Shown piece by piece: positions 8,095 to 15,920 of a DNA stretch of 64,000 nt. Both the position numbers and the translations under genes were made by a program. The DNA comes from Terrisporobacter vanillatitrophus (GTDB lineage Bacteria; Bacillota; Clostridia; Peptostreptococcales; Peptostreptococcaceae), in NCBI RefSeq assembly GCF_051148895.1, contig NZ_CP154625.1, positions 1,054,001 to 1,118,000 on the forward strand. Reading direction: 5' to 3'. Positions within the stretch are counted from its first letter, which is position 1; every line of letters begins with the position of its first letter. Under the pieces are notes generated by a model. That model saw nothing but the letters and a program-made list of their open reading frames with translations. It had not been told where the DNA came from and made no database searches.

Positions 8095-8226
8095 ACTTTG
8101 ATAAGGGAGTAGTTGGCACTAATATTATAGTGTAATAAAGTCAACATACTGATAGTTATACTATCTGGCTTTGTTTTGAATGATGAGACTTATCTATAGC
8201 TAAGGCTATAGGTGGGTCTTTTTTAG
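8095..8226 (+). ncRNA. yybP-ykoY manganese riboswitch with terminator
   Basis: Conserved yybP-ykoY elements are visible in order: AAGGGAGTAG (8103-8112), GTCAACATACTG, CTGGCTTTG, and GAATGATGAGACTTAT, whose 3' part forms a terminator hairpin (AGACTTATCTATAG ... CTATAGGTGGGTCT) ending in six T's at about 8219-8224. Family knowledge: Mn(II) binding stabilises the aptamer and permits read-through to manganese exporters. The gene downstream is mntP, which fits this role. Confidence 0.9.
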
Positions 8227-8228
8227 TT

Positions 8229-8269
8229 GGCCAAGACATCTAGTTGGCGACATGAGCAAAGGGAATTTT
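8229..8269 (+). repeat. Dispersed repeat, copy 2 (partial), inside the mntP leader
   Basis: The segment ATCTAGTTGGCGACATGAGC and the bases after it match copy 1 (3359-3390) with three mismatches in 32. It begins directly after the riboswitch terminator, so it is transcribed only when the switch reads through. The left hairpin part of copy 1 is missing or diverged here. Confidence 0.55.
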
Positions 8270-8325
8270 GGGAAGAATATATCAAAGTAGAATGAAATTT
8301 TAATAAATGGAAGGAAGGAAAAAAT

Positions 8326-8934
8326 ATGGGATTAATTGAGTTATTCATATTATCAGTAGGACTTTCTATGGATGCTTTTGCAGTATCTATTTGCAAAGGG
8401 TTATCTCTCAAAAAGGTAAGTTTAAAAGAATGTTCAAAGGTTGGTCTATACTTCGGAGGATTTCAGGGTGGAATGCCTCTTATTGGATTTATTTTAGGAA
8501 TACAATTTAAGGACTATATAACTAGCATAGATCATTGGATAGCATTTATTTTATTATCATTTATAGGAATAAACATGATAAGAGAGTCTATGGAAAAGGA
8601 TGAAGATGGTGGAATTGTAGATTTAACAGAAGCTGCTGTAGGTGAGGAAGAAGTAAATCAACTTGGATTCAAAAATATGGTTATCCTTGCTATTGCCACT
8701 AGTATAGATGCTCTTGCAGTAGGTATAACATTTGCATTTTTGCAAGTAGATATTATACCAGCTGTGTCATTTATCGCAATAGTTACTTTTGTTTTATCTG
8801 CTATAGGTGTTAAAATAGGAAATGTTTTTGGAACAAAGTACAAATCAAAAGCAGAATTTGCTGGAGGTGCTATTTTAATATTAATAGGCATGAAAATTTT
8901 ATTGGAACACTTAGATATTTTTCCATTTGTATAG
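8326..8934 (+). CDS. mntP: Manganese efflux pump MntP
   Basis: 202 aa, six hydrophobic segments in two related halves. Each half carries the family Asp motif: SVGLSMDAFAVSICKG (residues ~10-25) and ATSIDALAVGITFAF (about 125-139). Family knowledge: MntP (formerly YebN/DUF204) exports Mn(II) across the cytoplasmic membrane. The ribosome-binding site GGAAGGAAGG precedes the ATG. The upstream yybP-ykoY riboswitch both supports the substrate call and gives the control: high Mn turns expression on. The central loop (residues ~88-110) is acidic. Confidence 0.95.
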   Translation: MGLIELFILSVGLSMDAFAVSICKGLSLKKVSLKECSKVGLYFGGFQGGMPLIGFILGIQFKDYITSIDHWIAFILLSFIGINMIRESMEKDEDGGIVDLTEAAVGEEEVNQLGFKNMVILAIATSIDALAVGITFAFLQVDIIPAVSFIAIVTFVLSAIGVKIGNVFGTKYKSKAEFAGGAILILIGMKILLEHLDIFPFV

Positions 8935-9009
8935 AAAAGTAAATAAAAACACATGTCTTGGTTAAAATAACTCTAGATGTAAAATATTAAATACATAAGG
9001 AGTGTTATT

Positions 9010-9180
9010 ATGGCAGCAGTAGATTTTGATAAAATTAAACAAGCTTTTATTGATTCAGATGTGGATGGAAAAATAAGAATATATACTACTACACAAGGAT
9101 TAAGTGTAGAACAGTTTAGAGAATTATTAAGATATTATCCAATTCAACATTTATCGAAGCTAGAAAAAGCTATGGGATAA
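9010..9180 (+). CDS. Small conserved-looking protein (56 aa), unknown function
   Basis: AAGGAG lies at 8998-9003 before ATG 9010, with a clean ORF to TAA 9178. The peptide reads MAAVDFDKIKQAFIDSDVDG, then KIRIYTTTQGLSVEQFRELLRYYP and a short charged C-terminus. No membrane segment. It looks like a compact folded cytosolic protein with an amphipathic helix at the C-terminus. I do not recognise the family. It is followed by a terminator shared with a convergent gene. Confidence 0.7.
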   Translation: MAAVDFDKIKQAFIDSDVDGKIRIYTTTQGLSVEQFRELLRYYPIQHLSKLEKAMG

Positions 9181-9196
9181 ATAAAAGTTATAATTT

Positions 9197-9238
9197 TAAA
9201 AGCACTACTAAAAACATGATTAGTAGTGCTTTTTTTTA
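9197..9238. terminator. Bidirectional intrinsic terminator
   Basis: AAAAGCACTACTAA / TTAGTAGTGCTTTT hairpin with T-run on the plus side and A-run on the other, between convergent genes. Confidence 0.85.
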
Positions 9239-9712
9239 ACTAGGACTAGTTTTTCGTATGTAATTATAAATTCGTTCATTTCCTAACTCTATATTCCCTG
9301 TTTCAATATATTGAATTATATTATCCATATCATTACCATTTAAATATTGTAGGGGAATGACTAAATCATAGCCTTCATCATGTAAAAGATTTTTAAGTTT
9401 TAGATTTTGAGAAATATTAGGTGGTGAGACTTTTTTCTTTTCTTTTTTTCTTTTGCGACAAGTTGCTAAGTTTTCATTTTGCATGTCAATAAGAGTATTT
9501 ATGTATTCTATATAAGAAGACTTAAAATCTTCTTCGTTTAATAGATCTTCGCTTAATAGATGATTTATATAATCATCGCATAAAATGTTTTGTGCAAACT
9601 TATCGGCAGTTAATTTACCAGTAACTATTCCCTTTTGGTATTTTCTCAAAATGCTTTTGGTGTGACTATAAATCTTATTACGTGTTTCTAAGTCTAATTC
9701 TCTTATCTCCAT
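9236..9712 (-). CDS. Hypothetical protein, unknown function
   Basis: 158 aa, start supported by AGGAGTG before the ATG on the minus strand. Seen: an acidic helical N-terminal half, a central KKR-rich stretch (RKRKKEKKK, about residues 86-94), and a C-terminal segment (KLKNLLHDEGYDLVIPLQYLNGNDMDNIIQYIETG) that resembles a small helical domain. No signal peptide or membrane segment. I do not recognise a family. It stands alone between convergent and divergent neighbours. Confidence 0.65.
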   Translation of the reverse strand: MEIRELDLETRNKIYSHTKSILRKYQKGIVTGKLTADKFAQNILCDDYINHLLSEDLLNEEDFKSSYIEYINTLIDMQNENLATCRKRKKEKKKVSPPNISQNLKLKNLLHDEGYDLVIPLQYLNGNDMDNIIQYIETGNIELGNERIYNYIRKTSPS

Positions 9713-9920
9713 AAGGGATCACTCCTATTTTTATAATAAGTTCTTATATTTTATTGTTGCCAAATTTGGAATTTGCATACTTTCTGTCAGAAAATTAAGA
9801 TATATAAAGACTTAGATTAAAATATTTCATTGGAATGTAAAGTAAATTCTATTAAAGAAGATATAATTATATTTTTAAATTTGCACATAATAAAGTAGAT
9901 AACTTTAGGAGGTGTAATTT

Positions 9921-10226
9921 ATGGAAAATGGAAATTTAAAATGTAATGCTACTAACTGCGTTCATAATGAAAGCCATGAATGTAGAGCAGGAGCAATAAA
10001 TGTTGCAGGACGTGAAGCAGTTACAACTAGTGAAACAGGCTGTAGCACTTTTGTTGATGAAGCAAACGGTGGATTTACTAATAGTGCAGATGGTGGATAT
10101 ACAAATCCACAAAATATTAAATGTGAAGCTCGTAATTGCAAATATAATGAAAATAAATATTGTACAGCAGATGACGTTAGAATTAATGCAAATGATGCAT
10201 CTTGCGAAACTTTTATACAAGAATAA
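9921..10226 (+). CDS. DUF1540 protein with two Cys-rich repeats
   Basis: 101 aa with two copies of the DUF1540 module: LKCNATNCVHNESHECRAGAINV...CSTF (residues ~6-44) and IKCEARNCKYNENKYCTADDVRI...CETF (about 65-99), each with four cysteines in a C-x4-C-x(7)-C pattern plus a distal Cys. A Gly/Asn/Ser-rich linker (GGFTNSADGGYTNP) joins them. The family is common in spore-forming Firmicutes; the cysteine spacing suggests metal binding, which is an inference. The ribosome-binding site AGGAGGTG is strong. Monocistronic with a terminator. Confidence 0.88.
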   Translation: MENGNLKCNATNCVHNESHECRAGAINVAGREAVTTSETGCSTFVDEANGGFTNSADGGYTNPQNIKCEARNCKYNENKYCTADDVRINANDASCETFIQE

Positions 10227-10257
10227 CATAATATTGACAAAACTTAATACTTACAAT

Positions 10258-10283
10258 AAAAAAGCCCTTTTAGGGCTTTTTTA
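10258..10283 (+). terminator. Intrinsic terminator after DUF1540 gene
   Basis: AAAAAGCCCT-TTT-AGGGCTTTTTT, compact GC-containing stem with a T-run. Confidence 0.85.
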
Positions 10284-10401
10284 TTTATAAGTATATTATC
10301 ATAAGACTTGCAGACAAATTATTATTTAAGTTTCAAAGTATACAAATTCAAAATTTTACCAATAATAAAAACAAAATATGAAGTAACAAGGAAGTGAAGT
10401 T

Positions 10402-10878
10402 ATGATAAATAGTATAATTAAATTATTTTACTCAGAAGTGGTAAAAACTAAAATGAGTAATATGCCAAATAAAGATTATGAACTTAGAAAAGGATGTAAA
10501 GAATTTAGAAATATTACATTAAAAATAGACAGTTATTTATTTAAAGGATTAAAAATAATTTTAGCACTGTTCATACTTTATTTATCTTTTAATGTTAAGA
10601 TGCTTCTTGGAGTAGGAGTATTATTAGTAGAGGTAACTTATTTAGTTTATAAAGTTAGTTATGAAAAGCAAGTAAAGGAAGCAATTGAAAGTGTAAAAAA
10701 TAATATAGAAATATCTACAAATAACTTAATAAATGAAAATGGTAAGAGAGGAATTAACTTATTAGTTACTCTTCTAATTATAAGTTTACTTACAGGATTT
10801 AATTATTTTATAGGTATAAGTTTTGTAATTGTTTTTATATATACGATTAGAAATATATACGAAGGATTTAGACAATAA
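10402..10878 (+). CDS. Small membrane protein, unknown function
   Basis: 158 aa with two hydrophobic regions, each long enough for a pair of membrane helices: residues ~50-80 (KIILALFILYLSF...VLLVEVTYLVY) and ~115-148 (INLLVTLLIISLL...FVIVFIYTI). A cytosolic N-terminus with several Lys and a charged loop (KQVKEAIESVKNNIEI) lie before and between them. Start supported by AAGGAAGTG. I do not recognise the family. It stands alone; a terminator follows at 10948. Confidence 0.65.
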   Translation: MINSIIKLFYSEVVKTKMSNMPNKDYELRKGCKEFRNITLKIDSYLFKGLKIILALFILYLSFNVKMLLGVGVLLVEVTYLVYKVSYEKQVKEAIESVKNNIEISTNNLINENGKRGINLLVTLLIISLLTGFNYFIGISFVIVFIYTIRNIYEGFRQ

Positions 10879-10947
10879 AAAATATAATGACAACTTTATA
10901 AATAAATCTGTGAATAGAGATTATGAAAAAACAATTATTTTAATTTT

Positions 10948-10983
10948 GGGTATACATGGAAAATGAATATACCCCTTTTTTTG
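10948..10983 (+). terminator. Intrinsic terminator
   Basis: GGGTATA pairs with TATACCC(C), followed by TTTTTTT. It closes the unit of the small membrane protein. Confidence 0.75.
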
Positions 10984-11138
10984 TGTGTAAATAGATTTTT
11001 AGACCTACTATGTGAAGAAGAATGAAATCATGAAGATTTAGATTATATTAAGAATAAGGTGATTTATCTATATAAATAAATAATATTATGTTACAATTAA
11101 TTTTAGAAAAAAGGAAATCTTATATGAGGGAAGGGTGT

Positions 11139-12911
11139 ATGCTTATGACCAATATTAATATGAAAATGAAAAATTTAGTAGAGATATCTTCCTTAGTTAC
11201 AGAGTCTACTAATTTTTTTGATATAAAGGACAAAATAGTAGAAAAAATGCTTGAAGTGGTTTTTCCTAGAAAAGCTTGTGTCAACTTATTCTATAATAAT
11301 GATTATAAGAATGCTTACTTAGTATGTTCAAATAGCTTAGAATACATAAGAGAAACTTTTAAACCTGATGACGCTAAAGGTGTAAAGTTTGATTTTTATG
11401 AAGATTATCCTGATTATATTCATGATGCAGTAGAATTTAAGAAAATAATTTATATACAAAACGTCTTTGATGATGAAAGAGCTATAAAGGAAAGAGATTT
11501 AGCAAAGCATGAGAAATATACAGGAAGAATTGTATTTCCTTTAATATATAATAAAAAAGTAGTAGGATTTATGACTTGTTTCTTAGATGAAGAGGATATT
11601 TTAAAAAGTGAGGATATAGATTTTGTTTCTTCTATTGCATCTTTAATTGCTTTGTCTATAGAAATAACAGAAAAAAATAGTCAAAAAAATTTTGTAATAG
11701 ATAAACTTAGAAGTTCTTTAGAATTAATAAGTGAAGCTACGAGAAAACTATATCAAAATAAAAATATAGACGAATTCTTAGTACATTTAAGTGATATAGC
11801 AAAGAAAACTACAAAAAGTCGAGATGCAGTTATATTAATAGATAAGAATAATTGGAAAACTAAAATATTTAGGTCTTATTGCAAGCTGGATGAAAAAGAT
11901 TCCAGTATGGAAGACATAGTTAATTTGCTTTTATCAAAAAATGTTCAAGGTAAATATGTAAATGATAGACAAAAAGCAAAAGAAATAAATTTAAATGTGG
12001 ATACGTATATCTTTTATAAATTATCTAATGAATCCCAGTCTATAGGTGTAATTTTATGTATTGATGGAAAAAAATACGAAGATGATGATTTAAATATATT
12101 AAGTATATTATCAAAACAGGTCACAGTTGCTATGCAACTTTATGATTATAGTGAAAAAAACATAAAGCATAAGTTAATTGCCAAAGAATTAAATATTCTT
12201 AATAAGCAACAAAAGCTTATAATGAATGATAGTAAGATGGAATGTAACAATGAGAAAGAGTTGGAATTTTATCACAAGCCAGCAACAGTTGTAGGTGGAG
12301 ATTTTTACTATGCACACAAAATTGATGATAAAAGAGTAGCTTTTATTATTGCAGATGTTATGGGCCATGGTATTGTGGCAAACTATATGGTTGCTATGAT
12401 TAAAGGAGCTTTCAAAACATTATGTTATCAATACAAGACACCTGGGGAGATAGCAACTCATTTAAATAAAATACTATATGATGAGTTTGATAAAATGGGT
12501 GTATTTGCTACAGCTTTAATAAATGTATTTGATACGCAAAGGAATATACTATCTGTTTCTAATGCAGGACATTACAGTCCTATAATTATTGATGAAAATG
12601 ATGAAGTTGTGGAAAGTCTTAACTGTAAAAAAGGAATTCCTATAGGAGTATTGCCTGATGGTGAGTATCATAGTAATACATTTAGCATAGAAAACTATCC
12701 TATGGTATTTATGTTCACAGATGGGACTTTAGAAATTAAGAATCATGACAAAGAAGAATTTGGACTAGATAGACTTAAGTGCTTTGTAAAAAACAACTAT
12801 AAAAATAATAAAAATAAAATTGTAGAAAATCTTAAAAAAGAAACAGAAAAGTTTACTGGAAATGATAATTTTGATGATGATATTTTAATTCTAATGTTAA
12901 AAAATATTTAG
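11139..12911 (+). CDS. SpoIIE/RsbU-type PP2C serine phosphatase with GAF-like sensor
   Basis: About 590 aa. The C-terminal ~220 residues are a SpoIIE-family PP2C phosphatase: ATVVGGDFYYAHKIDDKRVAFIIADVMGHGI carries metal-binding Asp residues (GGDFY, IADVMGHG), followed by ALINVFDTQRNILSVSNAGHYSP, IPIGVLPD and MVFMFTDGTLEIKN. The N-terminal part (about 20-190) looks like a GAF domain, and a second GAF-like region follows (about 215-345). Family knowledge: such enzymes dephosphorylate anti-anti-sigma factors. Start: several in-frame ATGs exist (11088, 11124, 11139, 11145); 11139 is best placed after GGAAGGG. It is 8 bp from the next gene, so likely an operon. No anti-sigma partner is nearby, so the target is unknown. 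Confidence 0.85.
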   Translation: MLMTNINMKMKNLVEISSLVTESTNFFDIKDKIVEKMLEVVFPRKACVNLFYNNDYKNAYLVCSNSLEYIRETFKPDDAKGVKFDFYEDYPDYIHDAVEFKKIIYIQNVFDDERAIKERDLAKHEKYTGRIVFPLIYNKKVVGFMTCFLDEEDILKSEDIDFVSSIASLIALSIEITEKNSQKNFVIDKLRSSLELISEATRKLYQNKNIDEFLVHLSDIAKKTTKSRDAVILIDKNNWKTKIFRSYCKLDEKDSSMEDIVNLLLSKNVQGKYVNDRQKAKEINLNVDTYIFYKLSNESQSIGVILCIDGKKYEDDDLNILSILSKQVTVAMQLYDYSEKNIKHKLIAKELNILNKQQKLIMNDSKMECNNEKELEFYHKPATVVGGDFYYAHKIDDKRVAFIIADVMGHGIVANYMVAMIKGAFKTLCYQYKTPGEIATHLNKILYDEFDKMGVFATALINVFDTQRNILSVSNAGHYSPIIIDENDEVVESLNCKKGIPIGVLPDGEYHSNTFSIENYPMVFMFTDGTLEIKNHDKEEFGLDRLKCFVKNNYKNNKNKIVENLKKETEKFTGNDNFDDDILILMLKNI

Positions 12912-12919
12912 GAGGAATT

Positions 12920-13522
12920 ATGGATAAACAAGGTAAAATTTTAATTATTAACGGTAGTCCAAGAAGAAGTAAAAACTGTAGTAAAATAATTGAAAGCATA
13001 ACTAAAAAGTTAGAAGAAAACAAACTTAACTATGAAGTATTAAATATTTATAAAATGAACATAGACTATTGTACAGCTTGTGGATACTGCGAAAGAACTG
13101 GAAAATGTATTATAAAAGATGACATGACCCCACTATATGAAGCTTTTGATAAATCTATTGGAACTATTGTAGTAAGTCCTATGTTTTTCCAAAGTATTTC
13201 TACAAAGGTAAAAACATTAGTAGATAGAACTCAAGTATTTTACTCAAGTAAATATGTACTAAAAAAACCTTCTATTGATGTAAAAAAAGAACGTAGAGGA
13301 ATGTTTATAGCTGTAGGAGGTCAACCTGAATATGAAAATCAATTTTTAGGTGGACAGCTTGTAATGGATTTATTCTTTAAATGTATAAATACTAAATTAA
13401 TTTCAAATGTTTATATGAGTAATAGTGATGAAGTACAATTTAGTGAAAATAAGGTATTTCAAGAAGCGTTAAATGAAGCGGTGATAAATTATATAAAAGA
13501 AATAAACGAAAATTTGTATTAG
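12920..13522 (+). CDS. Flavodoxin-fold NAD(P)H-dependent reductase / iron-sulfur flavoprotein-like
   Basis: 200 aa. The N-terminus ILIINGSPRRSKNCSKII is the FMN-phosphate-binding loop of the NADPH-dependent FMN reductase family. CTACGYCERTGKCIIKDDM (about residues 51-70) is the compact cysteine motif seen in iron-sulfur flavoproteins and related reductases. PMFFQSISTKVKTLVDR completes the flavin site. Predicted cytosolic electron-transfer flavoprotein; physiological substrate unknown. The ribosome-binding site GGAGG is right behind the phosphatase stop, so the two are probably co-transcribed. A terminator follows. Confidence 0.82.
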   Translation: MDKQGKILIINGSPRRSKNCSKIIESITKKLEENKLNYEVLNIYKMNIDYCTACGYCERTGKCIIKDDMTPLYEAFDKSIGTIVVSPMFFQSISTKVKTLVDRTQVFYSSKYVLKKPSIDVKKERRGMFIAVGGQPEYENQFLGGQLVMDLFFKCINTKLISNVYMSNSDEVQFSENKVFQEALNEAVINYIKEINENLY

Positions 13523-13536
13523 TAAAGTTATTAATA

Positions 13537-13580
13537 TAAAAAGACTAGCTATAAATTATGAATAATAGCTAGTCTTTTTT
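13537..13580 (+). terminator. Intrinsic terminator
   Basis: AAAAAGACTAGCTAT / ATAGCTAGTCTTTTTT hairpin, closes the phosphatase-flavoprotein unit. Confidence 0.85.
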
Positions 13581-13603
13581 ATGTAAAAGTAATATGTCTT
13601 TTT

Positions 13604-13631
13604 TTGATTTATTTTGATAAACTAATAAAAT
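13604..13631 (+). promoter_or_regulatory. Putative sigma-A promoter of the aro operon
   Basis: TTGATT (13604-13609), 16-bp spacer, TAAAAT (13626-13631), about 25 bp before the aroC start. There is too little room for a T-box or other long leader. Confidence 0.5.
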
Positions 13632-13656
13632 AAGTAAAAAAGATAAGGAGAAGTAT

Positions 13657-14826
13657 ATGCTTAGATATTTAACAAGTGGAGAATCTCACGGACAAAGCTT
13701 AATAACTATTGTTGATGGGATACCATCGAATATAGAACTTAATATAGAAGAAATAAATGAAGAATTAAGGAAACGCCAAGGAGGATATGGCCGTGGTGGT
13801 AGAATGAAAATAGAAAAAGACAAAATTAATATAATAGGAGGCGTTAGAGGAAAGAAAACTATTGGAGCTCCTCTTTCTTTTGAAATAAAAAATAAGGATT
13901 TTGAAAACTGGATAAAATATATGTCCCCTATGGAAGAGATAAATGAACAAGAAAAAATAGTGGAAAATGTAAGACCAGGACATGCTGATTTAGTAGGTTG
14001 TTTAAAATATGATTTTCATGATGCTAGAAATGTATTAGAAAGATCTTCAGCAAGAGAAACTGCATCAAGGGTTGCAGTAGGAGCTATTTGTAAACAATTT
14101 CTTAAAAATTTTAACATAGAGTTTGTATCTCATGTGGTACAAATTGGACAAATAAAAGATGACAAAATTTATGAATTTAATTATATTAAAGATAATGTGG
14201 ATAATAGTGAAATAAGATGTGTAAACCAAGCTTTAGAAGAAAAAATAAAAAATAAAATAGATGAGTGTAAAAAAGAAGGAGATACTTTAGGTGGAATAAT
14301 AGAAGTTAGAGTAAAAAACTTAATACCAGGCCTTGGCTCTTATACTCATTTTGATAAAAAAATAGATGCACATTTAGCCATGCATTTGATGGGAACACAA
14401 GCAATAAAAGGTGTGGAAATAGGACTGGGCTTTGAAGCATCTAGCCTTGTGGGTTCAAAAGTTATGGATGAAATCTTCTATAATGAAGAAGAGGGAATAA
14501 TAAGAAATAGCAATAATTTAGGTGGAATAGAAGGTGGAATGACAACAGGAGATGAAATAATCATAAGATGTGCAATGAAGCCTATACCAACTTTATATAA
14601 ACCTCTAGATACTATAAATATAAATACATTGGAAAAATATAAAGCCAGTGTTGAACGCTCAGATTCATGTGCAGTGCCTGCTTGTTCCGTGGTATGTGAA
14701 AATGTTGTGGCTTTTGTGATTTGTAAATTTTTCTTAGATAAAATAGGAGGCGACTCTTTAGAAGATTTAAAAAGTAATTACAATTCTTATATAAAAAGGT
14801 TAGGTGATAGAGGATGGAAAAAATAA
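13657..14826 (+). CDS. aroC: Chorismate synthase
   Basis: Last step of the shikimate pathway: EPSP to chorismate, with reduced FMN. Motifs seen: GESHGQSL (residues 8-15), KRQGGYGRGGRM (about 39-50), RSSARETASRVAVGA (about 129-143) and the C-terminal RSDSCAVPACSVVCEN. 389 aa is typical. The ribosome-binding site is AAGGAG. First gene of an aroC-aroB-aroA operon whose coding regions overlap (13 nt into aroB), implying translational coupling. Confidence 0.95.
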   Translation: MLRYLTSGESHGQSLITIVDGIPSNIELNIEEINEELRKRQGGYGRGGRMKIEKDKINIIGGVRGKKTIGAPLSFEIKNKDFENWIKYMSPMEEINEQEKIVENVRPGHADLVGCLKYDFHDARNVLERSSARETASRVAVGAICKQFLKNFNIEFVSHVVQIGQIKDDKIYEFNYIKDNVDNSEIRCVNQALEEKIKNKIDECKKEGDTLGGIIEVRVKNLIPGLGSYTHFDKKIDAHLAMHLMGTQAIKGVEIGLGFEASSLVGSKVMDEIFYNEEEGIIRNSNNLGGIEGGMTTGDEIIIRCAMKPIPTLYKPLDTININTLEKYKASVERSDSCAVPACSVVCENVVAFVICKFFLDKIGGDSLEDLKSNYNSYIKRLGDRGWKK

Positions 14827-15920
14827 TCAATAATACTTGCAAAATATACGTTGATGAGGGATATAGAAATTTTCAAAAAAGTCTATGTGAAGCCTGTAAT
14901 GTGGAGTCAGTAGAAGAATTAAATAAAATTTATGATGCTTATTTTGTAATGTGTGATTACAATACATACAATACTCAACTAGATGAAATGATGAAACACT
15001 TAAAGGGAAAGTACGTTTATGAATATATAGTAAACCCTGGTGAAGATTCAAAATCCCTAGAAGATTACGAAAGAATAATGAATTATTGTATAAAAGTAAA
15101 TTTAAGTAGAAAATCTTTAGTAATAGCTTTAGGAGGAGGAGTAGTTGGAGACTTAGGCGGTTTTGTGGCAGCCACATATATGAGAGGAATAGATGTGGTA
15201 CAAATACCAACTACCTTACTATCTCAAGTAGATTCTTCCATAGGAGGAAAAACAGGAATAAACTTAGGTAATAGTAAAAACATAATTGGAGCTTTTCACC
15301 AGCCTAAGATTACATATATAAATGTGGAAGCATTAAAAACTTTACCAGAAGAAGACTATTTAAGTGGAATGGGTGAAGTAATAAAATATGCTTTTATAGA
15401 AGGTAATGTTTGTGAAGAAAAAATGGACTTTTTAAATTTCTTGCTAGAAAATCACGAAGATATTTTAGATAGAAAAACTTCAACCTTATTAAAAATGGTG
15501 AAAACTTGTGCACAAGTTAAAGGAAATGTGGTAGATAAGGATGAAAAAGAAGGAAGTCTTAGAAAAATATTAAACCTTGGACATACTTTTGGACATGGAA
15601 TAGAAAAATTATGTCATATAAGTCATGGAAAAGCTGTTTCTATTGGAATGAACATGGCATTTAAATTATCTCTTGAAAAAGATCTAATAAATAAAGAATA
15701 CTACAATCAATTTATAAATGTATGTGAAAAATTTAATTTACCTACTACTTTTGAATATGAAAATGTTGATGAAGTATTTAATATAATGAAAAATGATAAG
15801 AAAAATAGCTTCTTTAAAATAAACCTTGTACTTCCAGTAAGTAAAGGAAAGGTTGAAGTATTTGACAATATAGAAGAAGAACTTATTTTAAAAGTTATAA
15901 AGGAGTGCAATAATGCTTAA
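14814..15920 (+). CDS. aroB: 3-dehydroquinate synthase
   Basis: Converts DAHP to 3-dehydroquinate using NAD and a divalent metal. Seen: LGGGVVGDLGGFVAATYMRG (NAD/phosphate loop), PTTLLSQVDSSIGGKTGINL, LSGMGEVIKYAFI and the metal-ligand LNLGHTFGHGIEKL. 368 aa is normal. The ATG at 14814 lies inside the end of aroC with AGAGG as ribosome-binding site. Its end overlaps aroA by 8 nt. Note the unusual order: the pathway's last enzyme (aroC) is encoded first. Other shikimate genes (aroD, aroE, aroK, DAHP synthase) are not in the window. Confidence 0.95.
   Translation: MEKIINNTCKIYVDEGYRNFQKSLCEACNVESVEELNKIYDAYFVMCDYNTYNTQLDEMMKHLKGKYVYEYIVNPGEDSKSLEDYERIMNYCIKVNLSRKSLVIALGGGVVGDLGGFVAATYMRGIDVVQIPTTLLSQVDSSIGGKTGINLGNSKNIIGAFHQPKITYINVEALKTLPEEDYLSGMGEVIKYAFIEGNVCEEKMDFLNFLLENHEDILDRKTSTLLKMVKTCAQVKGNVVDKDEKEGSLRKILNLGHTFGHGIEKLCHISHGKAVSIGMNMAFKLSLEKDLINKEYYNQFINVCEKFNLPTTFEYENVDEVFNIMKNDKKNSFFKINLVLPVSKGKVEVFDNIEEELILKVIKECNNA

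Noticed and set aside
9936..10290. Alternative-frame ORFs on both strands over the DUF1540 gene
   Set aside because: The DUF1540 frame has the cysteine pattern and the strong AGGAGGTG start; the others have neither.
13581..13656. T-box or other leader control of the aro operon
   Set aside because: Only ~75 bp separate the previous terminator from aroC, too short for a T-box, and no conserved T-box sequence is seen.
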